Part shown: one piece after another, positions 16,357 to 24,920 of the stretch | Layout: each line of letters begins with the position of its first letter | How positions within the stretch are numbered: position 1 is the stretch's first letter | NCBI GenBank assembly: GCA_023248215.1 | Contig: JAHFEW010000011.1 | Location: 1-59,613, forward strand | Source of the DNA: Nitrospira sp. | GTDB lineage: Bacteria; Nitrospirota; Nitrospiria; Nitrospirales; Nitrospiraceae | DNA length: 59,613 bases | Direction: 5' to 3' | The notes under the pieces: model-generated | Told to the model about the DNA's origin: nothing | Databases searched by the model: none | Seen by the model: the letters and a program-made list of their open reading frames with translations, nothing else | Position numbers and translations under genes: made by a program

Positions 16357-18189
16357 TCACACCCTTTCTGAATATTGCAGTTGTTGGAACCGGATCTGCC
16401 ACTCCGTGCCGGCCCCGCTTCTGAGTTCCGTGCTGCCGTCCAATTTTTCCGCCAACAGCGTGACGAGTTCCAAACCCAACGAATCGGGATTGTTGAGCAC
16501 GCCGTCCTTGGGAATGCCGATGCCGTCATCGCTCACACAGAGTGTAAAGGTGCCGTCGACATGATCCAGCAGATCGACGTGGACCTTCCCGCCGCGGTCG
16601 TCGACGAACGCGTGTTTCAGACAATTGGAGACCAGCTCATCGATGATCAAGCCGCAGGTCAGCCCAGTGTCGATGTCGAAGTCGACATCGTCGACGTGCA
16701 ACTCCAGCATGATGAGATTGGGATCGACTCCGTAGGAGCGAAACAGGTGGCCGGTCAGCGTGCGGATGTAGTCACCCATTTTGATCCGCGAGAGATCGTT
16801 GGATCGATGTAACGTTTCGTGGAGCAGCGCGATCGAGGTGATACGCACCTGGCATTCCCGGAACAGCTGGTTGACCACGGGGTCCTTGATGGAGGCCGAC
16901 TGCAAATTCAGCAGGCTGGAGATGACTTGCAGATTGTTTTTGACCCGATGGTGCACTTCGCGCAGCAGACTCTCTTTTTCCTTCAACATCCGACGGAGCT
17001 GATCTTCCATGTCCTTTCGTTCAGTCAGGTCCATGCACGTACCGATATAGCCGCCGAATCGCCCGTCCTCATCAAAGAGCGGCACCCCCGTATCCATGAT
17101 CCACCGATACTCGCCGTCGTGGCGCCGCAACCGATACTCCAAGAAAAACGGCTGCTCCGATGAGAACGCCTCCAGATAGGATTTCCGGCAGCGTTCCAAT
17201 TCGGCGTGGTGAATACCGGTGAACCAGTTGTCGCCGATTTCCTCCTGCAGGGTACGCCCGGTAAACTCCAACCAACGCTTGTTGACGAACGTAATGTGCG
17301 TATCCGGTCCGGCCATCCACACCATGACTGGCGCCGTGTCGGCCATCATTCGAAACCGAGCTTCACTGTCCCGCAAGGCCGCTTCAATGCGCTTCTTCTC
17401 GGTGACATCGCGCGCGATGGCTGAGGCGCCCATCACACAGCCGTCCGAATCCTTGACCGGGGAAATCGTCAACGACACATCGATGCGATCCCCCTTCTTC
17501 CGACGCTGGACGGTTTCCACATTGCGCACATGCTCGCCACGAGCAATACGGTCAAGCATAGTCGGCACTTCGTCCAGCCGGTTGGGGGGACAGAGCACAG
17601 AGATCGAGCGGCCGATGACTTCCTCCGCGCGGTACCCGTAGACACGTTCCGCCCCCCGATTCCAACTTTGGATCATGCCGTTCAAGGTCATCCCAACGAT
17701 CGCGTCATCGGACGATTTGACGATCGCGACCAATTCGGAGACCGCTTCCGCACGGAGCACCTCCAGTTCCTGATTGGCGGCAGCCAGATCGGCCGTACGT
17801 TCCTGCACCTGCTGCTCGATATCTTCGTTGATACGCAACAACTCGGCTTCGTCGCGCTGCCGGCGCAAGCACAACAGCGCCGTCACCCAAATCACCATGA
17901 GGGCAAAGGCCCGATTCATCGCCACCACCCAGGTCAGCGCAAACAGCGGACTGCGAAAGAGGTCGAGAATCGTCACCAGAGAGGCCAGGGCCGCCACCCA
18001 AAACGTGACGCGCGGATGAGGAATGCGGGAGCCGATCAGGACAGGCACTACGTACAAGGTCGTGATGGTCAAACCCAACGGCAGCCACCAATCGATGGCG
18101 CCGATCACGGCAATCAATGCCAGTGCCACTCCCAATATCGAGTAGCTGCTGCGGGACATGCCGAGAAAGAATGAGGACGGGATTGTCAT
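16357..18189 (-). CDS. Membrane PAS sensor histidine kinase (HisKA_2/HWE-type)
   Basis: A 610-aa kinase. About four hydrophobic segments (residues 15-105) are followed by a coiled coil (QQVQERTADLAAANQELE), PAS 1 (about 150-270; DDAIVGMTLNGMIQSWNRGAERVYGY) and PAS 2 (about 275-395). The phospho-acceptor region LREVHHRVKNNLQVISSLLNLQ is the HisKA_2 type. The ATPase domain has LIIDELVSNCLKHAF (N box) and VSDDGIGIP (G1). The small dimerisation module and lack of a classical HisKA are typical of stress-response kinases. It is followed directly by its likely partner, a receiver-PAS protein. Confidence 0.92.
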   Translation of the reverse strand: MTIPSSFFLGMSRSSYSILGVALALIAVIGAIDWWLPLGLTITTLYVVPVLIGSRIPHPRVTFWVAALASLVTILDLFRSPLFALTWVVAMNRAFALMVIWVTALLCLRRQRDEAELLRINEDIEQQVQERTADLAAANQELEVLRAEAVSELVAIVKSSDDAIVGMTLNGMIQSWNRGAERVYGYRAEEVIGRSISVLCPPNRLDEVPTMLDRIARGEHVRNVETVQRRKKGDRIDVSLTISPVKDSDGCVMGASAIARDVTEKKRIEAALRDSEARFRMMADTAPVMVWMAGPDTHITFVNKRWLEFTGRTLQEEIGDNWFTGIHHAELERCRKSYLEAFSSEQPFFLEYRLRRHDGEYRWIMDTGVPLFDEDGRFGGYIGTCMDLTERKDMEDQLRRMLKEKESLLREVHHRVKNNLQVISSLLNLQSASIKDPVVNQLFRECQVRITSIALLHETLHRSNDLSRIKMGDYIRTLTGHLFRSYGVDPNLIMLELHVDDVDFDIDTGLTCGLIIDELVSNCLKHAFVDDRGGKVHVDLLDHVDGTFTLCVSDDGIGIPKDGVLNNPDSLGLELVTLLAEKLDGSTELRSGAGTEWQIRFQQLQYSERV

Positions 18190-18882
18190 AATTGCGACGA
18201 CGACTCCCTCTTTCCTCCCTAGACAAAAGCAATCCCTATGCCCTTGCGGTCAACTGCGGGATATGGGCCGAGATTTTCCTCCACAAGTCTGCTGACTTGC
18301 CCTGACTCGAAGCAGAGGGTCTTGAGGCTGCCAGGCCTCGAGGGGCGTCACGCGACGGCACAGATACAAGGCTGCGGAGGGTCCCTTATTCCCCGGCTCC
18401 TGGCTCTGCTGTCTTGAATCGCACGGTCCGCAGGGATGCAGCCAATGTCGCGAGGAAATACCCCCTCGCGACTGGGTGTACGTCATCGCCTCATCTTTGT
18501 TCAGAGTTGAACGGCACCTAGATTGCGGTTTGTCGTCGCTTCGACGACCGGCCAGGCGATCGGCCAGCCCGAGAAGGTCCACCGAAGCGGCATGCGACCG
18601 AACACCGTTGAATGCACAGAGGCCGTGGATAGGTGGAGACTCAAACAGGCAAACCTGAGCCACCGGCGCGAGCAATGTTGGCAGGCCGATGAAAGACTAT
18701 TGGGAGGGTTCTTGGAGACTATGAGCTCGATGGGATGGGATCACGAGAGGCCCACCCGCAGGATGTGTACAACGGCCGTCACCTTCGCTCGTCACTCGTG
18801 AAGCGTCGTTCGTCTCTCGCTGCTACAGCGGCTGTGATTCCCTGACGAGAGATGCGTCACCATTCACGGGAGTCGAACGCAA
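18190..18882. other. Long intergenic region without recognisable gene
   Basis: About 690 bases between the start of the kinase gene and the end of the polysaccharide operon. Frames of 60-140 codons exist but none looks like a protein or has a good start. Near 18783-18826 a short stretch is built of CGTC/TCGT/ACTCG-like units, of the low-complexity kind seen in intergenic spacers. No tRNA or riboswitch motif was recognised. Confidence 0.5.
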
Positions 18883-18910
18883 AGCTGGAAGACATTTGCA
18901 GCATCCAGCT
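18883..18910 (-). terminator. Weak hairpin at the end of the polysaccharide operon
   Basis: AGCTGGA (minus 18910-18904) and TCCAGCT (18889-18883) form a 7-bp stem with a 14-base loop overlapping the stop codon of the aminotransferase gene, followed on the minus strand by TTTG. Only a weak intrinsic-terminator candidate. Confidence 0.3.
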
Positions 18911-20027
18911 AGTGTTTGCGATAGAAGGCGGCGATGGTTTGCACTACGTACTGGAGCTGCTCGTCCGTCAATTCCGCATAGATTGGAATCGAGAGCACCT
19001 CTTCGGCGGCACGTTCCGACTGCGGAAACGTGCCCTTCACATAGCCCAAATCTCGATAACAATTCTGCAAATGCAGGGGCAGCGGATAATACACCTCTGT
19101 CCCCACTCCGTTATCCTTCAGATAACTCCGTAGTTCATCACGTTTCTGAACACGAAGCGTGAACTGATTGAAGATATGAAAATTGTGGGCGTCCAGGACG
19201 GGCAAGGTGATACGGTCCAGCAACTTCGCCGCCGCGAACAACTGCACGTAACGCGCGGCATTCCGGCGGCGGCCTGCCGCCCACTGATCTAATCGCTTTA
19301 GTTTTACCAACAAGACGGCGGCCTGCAGGGCATCTAGGCGGCTGTTGATGCCGATCGCTTCATGCACGTAGCGCACTCGGCTCCCATGGACCCGCAACAT
19401 GGCGATGGATTCAGCCAACGCCTGATCGTTCGTCGTCACCATACCGGCATCGCCGAAGCCCCCCAGATTCTTCGAAGGGAAGAAGCTGAAGCAGGCCAGA
19501 TCCCCCAACACACCGGCTCGCCGTCCGTTCCGCTCGGCACCGATGGCCTGGCAGGCATCTTCGATCACGCCGACCTTGCGTCGTCGCGCAATCTCGTTTA
19601 TGGAGTCCATGTCGGCGCATTGACCGAAGAGGTGTACAGGGATAATCGCCTTCGTCCGCCCCGTCATGGCCCGCTCCAGAAGGCTCGGGTCCATGTTGAA
19701 ATTATCCGGACGGATATCAATGAACACCGGCCTGGCTCCCAGTCGAGAAATAGCTCCCGCCGTCGCGAAGAATGTGAACGGCACGGTGAGTACTTCGTCG
19801 CCGGCTTTCACCCCCAGCGCCATCAGGGCTAACAAAAGCGCATCGCTACCGGACGCCACCCCGACAGCATGAGCGCTGCCGACATACGTCGCGACTGCCT
19901 GCTCCAATGCCACCACACGCGGGCCGAGAATAAAACCCTGCTCGTCACAGGTGGCTTCAATCGCAGCCAGAATTTCGCTGCGCATCGATTGGTATTGGGC
20001 TTTCAGATCAAGCAGCGGAATGTTCAT
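18909..20027 (-). CDS. DegT/DnrJ/EryC1/StrS-family sugar aminotransferase
   Basis: A PLP enzyme that would transaminate a keto-sugar nucleotide to an amino sugar for polysaccharide synthesis. At 372 aa it has the family length. Visible motifs are GSGSDAL-like VASGSDALLLAL, VHLFGQCADMDSI, VIEDACQAIGAE and FSFFPSKNLGGFGDAG, with the PLP-binding Lys186. The C-terminal half (HIFNQFTLRV, YYPLPLHLQ) is also typical. GGGAGGAA precedes the ATG. It is the last gene of the polysaccharide operon, 12 bases after the GT4 gene. No 4,6-dehydratase gene is in the window, so its keto-sugar substrate must come from elsewhere. Confidence 0.93.
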   Translation of the reverse strand: MNIPLLDLKAQYQSMRSEILAAIEATCDEQGFILGPRVVALEQAVATYVGSAHAVGVASGSDALLLALMALGVKAGDEVLTVPFTFFATAGAISRLGARPVFIDIRPDNFNMDPSLLERAMTGRTKAIIPVHLFGQCADMDSINEIARRRKVGVIEDACQAIGAERNGRRAGVLGDLACFSFFPSKNLGGFGDAGMVTTNDQALAESIAMLRVHGSRVRYVHEAIGINSRLDALQAAVLLVKLKRLDQWAAGRRRNAARYVQLFAAAKLLDRITLPVLDAHNFHIFNQFTLRVQKRDELRSYLKDNGVGTEVYYPLPLHLQNCYRDLGYVKGTFPQSERAAEEVLSIPIYAELTDEQLQYVVQTIAAFYRKH

Positions 20028-20039
20028 CGTTCCTCCCGT

Positions 20040-21236
20040 TCAACCTCCTGATCGATTCGTCTGCAGCCGCACGACGTCCGGGGTCGAGCGCATGGCATGC
20101 AAGAGATAGGTGTACAGAGACTGGTACTGCTTGACCGTCTCTCGAATCGTAAACTCCTCCGGAAATTCGCCCGAACTCGTCCGAAGCTGCGTGCGATAGC
20201 GTTCGTCTTCGAGTATTTGACAGACTCGGTCGGCCATGGCCTGAACATCTCCGGGCTGGTAGAGCGTCCCTTGCGCGTGCTCAACGATCGCCTCGGCGGT
20301 GCCGCCCACTCGCGTGGCCACAATCGGGATCCGGGTGGCTCTGGCCTCCAGAAGCACGCAGGGTAGTCCTTCCCACTGGGAGGTCAGTACGAACACATCG
20401 AAGGTCTTCAACAGGGCCACGACATCGCGACGCCAGCCGAGCAGGGTGACACGCTCTTGGAGCCCATGTGCCCGTAACAACGCTTCGATCTGCGGTCGCA
20501 ACGCTCCATCGCCAACCAAGACACATCTCGCCGTAGCGATACGCTGACAGACGCGCGCGGCGACGCGGACAAAGTCTGCGGGAGATTTTTGTGGTTTCAA
20601 ACACGAGACCGTTCCCACCAACAGATGATCAGAACCGATTCCCAGCATGGCCCGAAGACGATCACGTTCCGCCGAATCAATGCGGGTTGCGAACGGCGCC
20701 GGATCGATGCCTGGCCTCACCACCGACACCTTCGACGCGGAAAAGAGTCCCCACTTTATCCCCTGGCGGCGATCCGCTTGGGACACCGCAATCCAATGCG
20801 TGGTGACCCTCCCTACCGTCCATTCGAGCGCGATCAACGCTCGTCTCAGCCAGAAGGGCTGCACAGGGGTCACACCGTATCCATGAATTGTATGCAGGAT
20901 GCAGGGGACGCCTGCGAGCCAGGCCGCCAACCGTCCTAGGATACCAGCTTTTGAACTATGGGTGTGTACAATCTTTGGACGCAGGCGCCGGAACATGCCG
21001 ACTAATGCCCACAGGGCGCGCAGGTCTTTCAGCGGATGAATTTCCCGTAGGAGCGACGGAACAATGCGAACCTCGACTCCCTCGAGCGCACGCGCCTCTT
21101 CGGTCAACAGGCCTCCGGGCCCCGCGATCAGCACCGGACGGAACCGCCTCCGGTCCAGACCCGCCACGACCTGCATGGCCACTTCCTGCGCGCCGCCCAA
21201 TTCGAGTTTCGTAATGACGTGACAGACTACCTGCAT
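20040..21236 (-). CDS. Glycosyltransferase family 4
   Basis: A 398-aa GT-B enzyme predicted to add a sugar to the lipid-linked polysaccharide on the inner leaflet. The N-terminal acceptor half begins ITKLELGGAQEVAMQVV, a common GT4 opening, and contains VHTHSSKAGILGRLAA. The donor half has VGTVSCLKPQKSPADFVRVA, LGWRRDVVALL, and SQWEGLPCVLLEARATRIPI, with the E-x7-E pair that contacts the nucleotide sugar. It lies 13 bases downstream of the FAD enzyme gene and 12 bases upstream of the DegT-type gene. Confidence 0.92.
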   Translation of the reverse strand: MQVVCHVITKLELGGAQEVAMQVVAGLDRRRFRPVLIAGPGGLLTEEARALEGVEVRIVPSLLREIHPLKDLRALWALVGMFRRLRPKIVHTHSSKAGILGRLAAWLAGVPCILHTIHGYGVTPVQPFWLRRALIALEWTVGRVTTHWIAVSQADRRQGIKWGLFSASKVSVVRPGIDPAPFATRIDSAERDRLRAMLGIGSDHLLVGTVSCLKPQKSPADFVRVAARVCQRIATARCVLVGDGALRPQIEALLRAHGLQERVTLLGWRRDVVALLKTFDVFVLTSQWEGLPCVLLEARATRIPIVATRVGGTAEAIVEHAQGTLYQPGDVQAMADRVCQILEDERYRTQLRTSSGEFPEEFTIRETVKQYQSLYTYLLHAMRSTPDVVRLQTNRSGG

Positions 21237-21249
21237 AGGATTCCCGCGC

Positions 21250-22560
21250 TCAGGCAGCGGCCCTCATCCGCAAGCGCGCGGCGACCTGCTGCCCCTGAGC
21301 AATCGCATCCTCCATCGACGTGTGCTCCCACAATCCATACCGTCCGACCGATGAGATGCCGCGTCGCTCCAACTCGGCCAACAAGGCCTGCACGGCGCGG
21401 CCGCGATGCCGATCGAAGAGCACATAGGCATAGTAGAGATCTTTCACATCGGCCATGACGAGGTCGTCGGTGCGACGCAGCACACCGGCCTGTTCCAAGC
21501 CGAGCCTGACTCGCTCGATGAGAGCGGCGTCCGACTCCTGCTCCGTCGGCCGGTGCGAGATTTCGACATAAAGGGAACTGCAGCCGGGCCGTCCCATGGC
21601 AGGGGAAAAGTTCATGGGAAATCCCGCGCGATAAAACGGATACCGGTGTTCGGGGAAATAGATCCAATGTTTGTCGGAAATTCGCTCGCGCGCGACGGCC
21701 AGGTTCACGTTAGAGACGGACACCCATCGCAGCGCCGCAGCCATCTCCCGCATCGACGCCGGTAGATCGACACAGCGCCGTACCAATTCAGGCAAGGGAA
21801 TCGTCGAGACAACCCGTTCATACTCTTCCGTTCGTTCGCCCTGGGAACTGCGGAACACCGCTCGCCGCCTGCCCGTCTCGATCTCCACGAGCTCGGAATC
21901 GTAGGAGAGGTTCTCGACCGCCGGGAGAAACGCCTCCGGCAAGACCTTGATCCCGCCGCTAGCGGGATAGAGGAAGGATGGGTTGTAGCCGAACGCCTTG
22001 TCCTTGATGCCCAAGGCGCCATTGACGACATCTTTCACATCCGGCTTCGGCACCAGCCAGGACACCCATTCGGAGGTGAGCTCATCAAGGGACACCTGCC
22101 AGAGTTTTTCGTTGAAGGGCACCATGAAATGTTTCGCAATGCCCTCGCCAAGACTGTCGATGATCCATTCCTTGAACGATCGATTCTCCACCTGCGGCTT
22201 GGAGGACGGGTCCGACAGGGTGGCAATAAATCCTAACAAACATTCTCGCACGACCTCGGGAGGAAGGCCGTGCGTATTCACTTGGAACGGATACTCCGTA
22301 TAGGTGTCGTGCGAGAAGACATAGGACTTGCGCGCATGGCGCTGCAATTGAGTGGGAAGCAGGCTCTCCACCAGCGCCTTGATGGCCGTTTGGCGGAAGT
22401 GGAGCAGATGCCCGGTGTAGTCGAACGTGAAGCCGTCTTTGACATATGAGCGACACAGGCCACCGGCCTCCTGTTCCCGCTCCAGAATCTTGTAGGGTAC
22501 CCCGCGCAGATGATAGGCCGTACTGAGCCCGGCCAATCCCGCCCCGACGATCAGGATCAT
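21250..22560 (-). CDS. FAD-dependent amine-oxidase/UDP-galactopyranose-mutase-like protein
   Basis: A 436-aa flavoprotein beginning with the dinucleotide-binding motif VGAGLAGLSTAYHL and the continuation EREQEAGGLCRSY. DYTGHLLHF and a later YPASGGIKVLPEAF follow the plan of the protoporphyrinogen-oxidase/UDP-galactopyranose-mutase superfamily. In polysaccharide loci such proteins may convert pyranose to furanose nucleotide sugars, but true UGM signature residues were not confirmed, so the reaction is open. Its start overlaps the WecA-like gene's stop (ATGA at 22557-22560). Confidence 0.82.
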   Translation of the reverse strand: MILIVGAGLAGLSTAYHLRGVPYKILEREQEAGGLCRSYVKDGFTFDYTGHLLHFRQTAIKALVESLLPTQLQRHARKSYVFSHDTYTEYPFQVNTHGLPPEVVRECLLGFIATLSDPSSKPQVENRSFKEWIIDSLGEGIAKHFMVPFNEKLWQVSLDELTSEWVSWLVPKPDVKDVVNGALGIKDKAFGYNPSFLYPASGGIKVLPEAFLPAVENLSYDSELVEIETGRRRAVFRSSQGERTEEYERVVSTIPLPELVRRCVDLPASMREMAAALRWVSVSNVNLAVARERISDKHWIYFPEHRYPFYRAGFPMNFSPAMGRPGCSSLYVEISHRPTEQESDAALIERVRLGLEQAGVLRRTDDLVMADVKDLYYAYVLFDRHRGRAVQALLAELERRGISSVGRYGLWEHTSMEDAIAQGQQVAARLRMRAAA

Positions 22561-23612
22561 AACGCGCCGGTCCTTTCTGCCGGGCGGGACGCCCCCTCAC
22601 TGTTCAATCCCGGAACCCCGCTTGACACATTGAGGCGAGTCAACGCCACGGCAGCCACGGCCAGGCACAAAACTGTGATGGCGCTCAAGATCACGGCGAG
22701 GCCCTGAGGAACCGCCATGACGAGGAGACCGATGCCGCCTAACAGCGCGGCGCCAAGATAACTGATTAACACGACTTGCGTGACCGACAATCCCCAATGA
22801 CGTAGGCGAATCGCCATGTGATCAGGGCTGCCGAGAAACACCGGCAATCCGCGCAAGAATCGGATGTACATGACGAACAAGGTATCGAAAATCGGCATCC
22901 CCAGGATCAAGACCGGAGTCAGGAGGGACACGGAATGGCCTTCCGTGTACTTGCCGATCATCGACAGGGCTCCGAGCATCAAGCCGATGAACATCGCCCC
23001 GGAATCTCCCATATAGATCGAGGCCGGCCGCCAGTTGTACCGAAGGAATCCCAGCAGGCTGCCCATGAGTGCCGCCAACATGAATGCGATGGTCTGATCA
23101 CCGTTCAGGATCGCCACCACACAGAGGAAGGCCGCACTGATGACGCCGACACCAGCCGACAACCCATCCATGATGTCCAAGAGGTTGAAGGCATTGATGA
23201 TACCGATCATCCAGAACACCGTCAGCGCAATATCGATCCATTCCGGGAGCGATGCAATCTCAATGCGAATGCCGCTCTTGATCAACACGAAGACCGCCAG
23301 AAATTGTCCCGCCAACTTCGTCCCGGGCGACAAGACGCCGAAATCGTCGATCAACCCCAGCATGACGATGAGCGTCCCGGAGAGCACGATGCCGAGCACG
23401 TCGTGCCGAAACTCGAACGTAAAGGCCAAACTCACGAGAAAGGCGAGATAGATGGCCACCCCACCCAGATAGGGCACCGGCTCACGCTGATGCTTAAGCC
23501 GGCCATCCGGCCTGTCGACAATGCCGAACTTCAGGGCCGCGCGGCGCGCAAGCGGCACGCCATAAATCGACAGGAGCACGGCGACCATGAAGGTGAGCGT
23601 GAGCAGAATCAT
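22557..23612 (-). CDS. WecA/TagO-like undecaprenyl-phosphate sugar-1-phosphate transferase
   Basis: Polyprenol-phosphate transferase of the MraY/WecA family, expected to start polysaccharide assembly by putting a HexNAc-1-phosphate on undecaprenyl phosphate. I take the start at ATG 23612, overlapping the upstream stop by four bases, giving 351 aa; the frame extends to 23660. About ten hydrophobic segments are present. Family motifs are VDRPDGRLKHQREPVPYLGG, LIDDFGVLSPGTKL, NAFNLLDIMDGLSAGVG, MGDSGAMFIGL, and PDHMAIRLRHWG in place of the His motif. The donor sugar cannot be read from sequence. Confidence 0.93.
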   Translation of the reverse strand: MILLTLTFMVAVLLSIYGVPLARRAALKFGIVDRPDGRLKHQREPVPYLGGVAIYLAFLVSLAFTFEFRHDVLGIVLSGTLIVMLGLIDDFGVLSPGTKLAGQFLAVFVLIKSGIRIEIASLPEWIDIALTVFWMIGIINAFNLLDIMDGLSAGVGVISAAFLCVVAILNGDQTIAFMLAALMGSLLGFLRYNWRPASIYMGDSGAMFIGLMLGALSMIGKYTEGHSVSLLTPVLILGMPIFDTLFVMYIRFLRGLPVFLGSPDHMAIRLRHWGLSVTQVVLISYLGAALLGGIGLLVMAVPQGLAVILSAITVLCLAVAAVALTRLNVSSGVPGLNSEGASRPAERTGAL

Positions 23613-24748
23613 CGAGTGCCTGTCGAGTGACCAGGACCGGCTAAAGAGCTGCGGACGCACGGCTTGGTCAGACTGTCGTGTTCGCCCTGAGCAAGTGTCT
23701 TGTACAGGTCAACAAGTCGTGGGCCCCACACCGTCAAGGAGTATCGCTCCTCCACCGTCCGACGTCCGGCCTGCCCCATTCGAGTACGCAACTGAGGCTG
23801 GCGGCAGAGAGCTTCAAGGCTGTCATACCAATCCTGCTCGGTGGAGGCGAGAAACCCATTCGCCCCGTTCATAATGATGCCGGAATTGACCCCGACAGGT
23901 GAAGCCACGGCCGGCAATCCGACCGCGAGGTACTGCAGCAGCTTGAGGCCGCACTTCCCTCGCGCCCATTCCGTATCCTCAAGCGGCATCACGCCGATCG
24001 AGGCATCCTGTACGTCAGACACCTCCCGTTGCATGTCCCAGAGCCTGAATTCAACGTTGACCCCCGGCATCCGTGGAGGTTGCGAACAGACCACTCGAAG
24101 GTTCATGTGGAATCGTGATTGAAGCGCGCGAAAGGCCGGCGCCAACACATCCAGATATTTCAGATTGTAGGCCAACCCTATCCACACAATCGTGATGGTT
24201 TCAGATGAGTGATCGGCTGAGACGGCGACGCGTTGCCGGCCCGGAACAAATCGGTCGGTATCCACCACTGTCGGCACCACCCAGACCCGAGGCAAAAACT
24301 GTTTCGCATAGGAGGCCAGCTGTTCATTCCCGACGATAGCTCCCGTCGCCATCGAGAGCAACGCAGGCATTTTCTTCTTATGTCCGCGCGTCAGATAGAT
24401 CGCATCGTCCATCTCAACCACCACTCGAAAACGACACCACCGCAATAGTCGTTCAGCCAGGGGAGGCATGTATGGAAACAGTTGTCCCTCGATCACGATA
24501 AGATCTCGTCCGCCCAGGGTCAGCAGCGTCCACAGCCGTTTCAGGAAGCGAGCGAGGACATAGGGAACTTTCAGCAGCGCCCGAAGCGCAGATGGTCGCA
24601 CCGCAAGGATCTTAAAGTAGGTCGCATCGAATAGAGGATCAACCGCGCAGTCGATTCCTTCGGCATCCAAATGAGGCAAGAACTGAAAGATGCGGTAGCG
24701 ACTACTGGGACCGATGATCGAGCTTTTTGAGAAATACGTGACCGTCAT
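23609..24748 (-). CDS. Glycosyltransferase (GT4-like)
   Basis: A 379-aa glycosyltransferase of GT-B type. The N-terminal half begins TYFSKSSIIGPSSRYRIFQF, a phrase seen in GT4-like enzymes of EPS clusters. The donor-binding half has ITIVWIGLAYNLKYLDVLAP and GKCGLKLLQYLAVGLPAVASPVG, where the usual first Glu of E-x7-E is replaced by Lys. The last 30 residues are polar. Its stop overlaps the WecA-like start. A 172-base gap separates it from the upstream AsnB-like gene, the largest break inside the operon. Confidence 0.85.
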   Translation of the reverse strand: MTVTYFSKSSIIGPSSRYRIFQFLPHLDAEGIDCAVDPLFDATYFKILAVRPSALRALLKVPYVLARFLKRLWTLLTLGGRDLIVIEGQLFPYMPPLAERLLRWCRFRVVVEMDDAIYLTRGHKKKMPALLSMATGAIVGNEQLASYAKQFLPRVWVVPTVVDTDRFVPGRQRVAVSADHSSETITIVWIGLAYNLKYLDVLAPAFRALQSRFHMNLRVVCSQPPRMPGVNVEFRLWDMQREVSDVQDASIGVMPLEDTEWARGKCGLKLLQYLAVGLPAVASPVGVNSGIIMNGANGFLASTEQDWYDSLEALCRQPQLRTRMGQAGRRTVEERYSLTVWGPRLVDLYKTLAQGEHDSLTKPCVRSSLAGPGHSTGTR

Positions 24749-24920
24749 TGCACGTGTTTCTGCCCTGTTGCCTCACCATCGCCGCCGGCTGCGGATCCAT
24801 CCTGAATGAACAAATAGTACCGGAGTTCTCACGCAAGGATAGGTTTTTCGATGTTTTCACGCCTGGTGCAAGGAAGAGGAACTGAGGGGGGCCTTACCAG
24901 TCTCGGCGGGACGGCTACCG
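24749..24920. other. Gap inside the polysaccharide operon
   Basis: 172 bases between the AsnB-like gene and the glycosyltransferase gene. No gene, convincing promoter or terminator was found. It is the most likely place for an internal promoter or RNA processing site. Confidence 0.4.

Noticed and set aside
18250-18675. A 141-codon minus-strand frame and a plus-strand frame at 18523-18801 in the long intergenic region
   Set aside because: Composition is low-complexity and basic or Cys-rich, no ribosome binding site or family motif is seen, and both overlap on opposite strands.
22818-23630. A 270-codon plus-strand frame opposite the WecA-like gene
   Set aside because: It is the antisense shadow of a clearly conserved membrane protein and is extremely rich in His, Asp, Gln and Arg, as expected from reversed codons.
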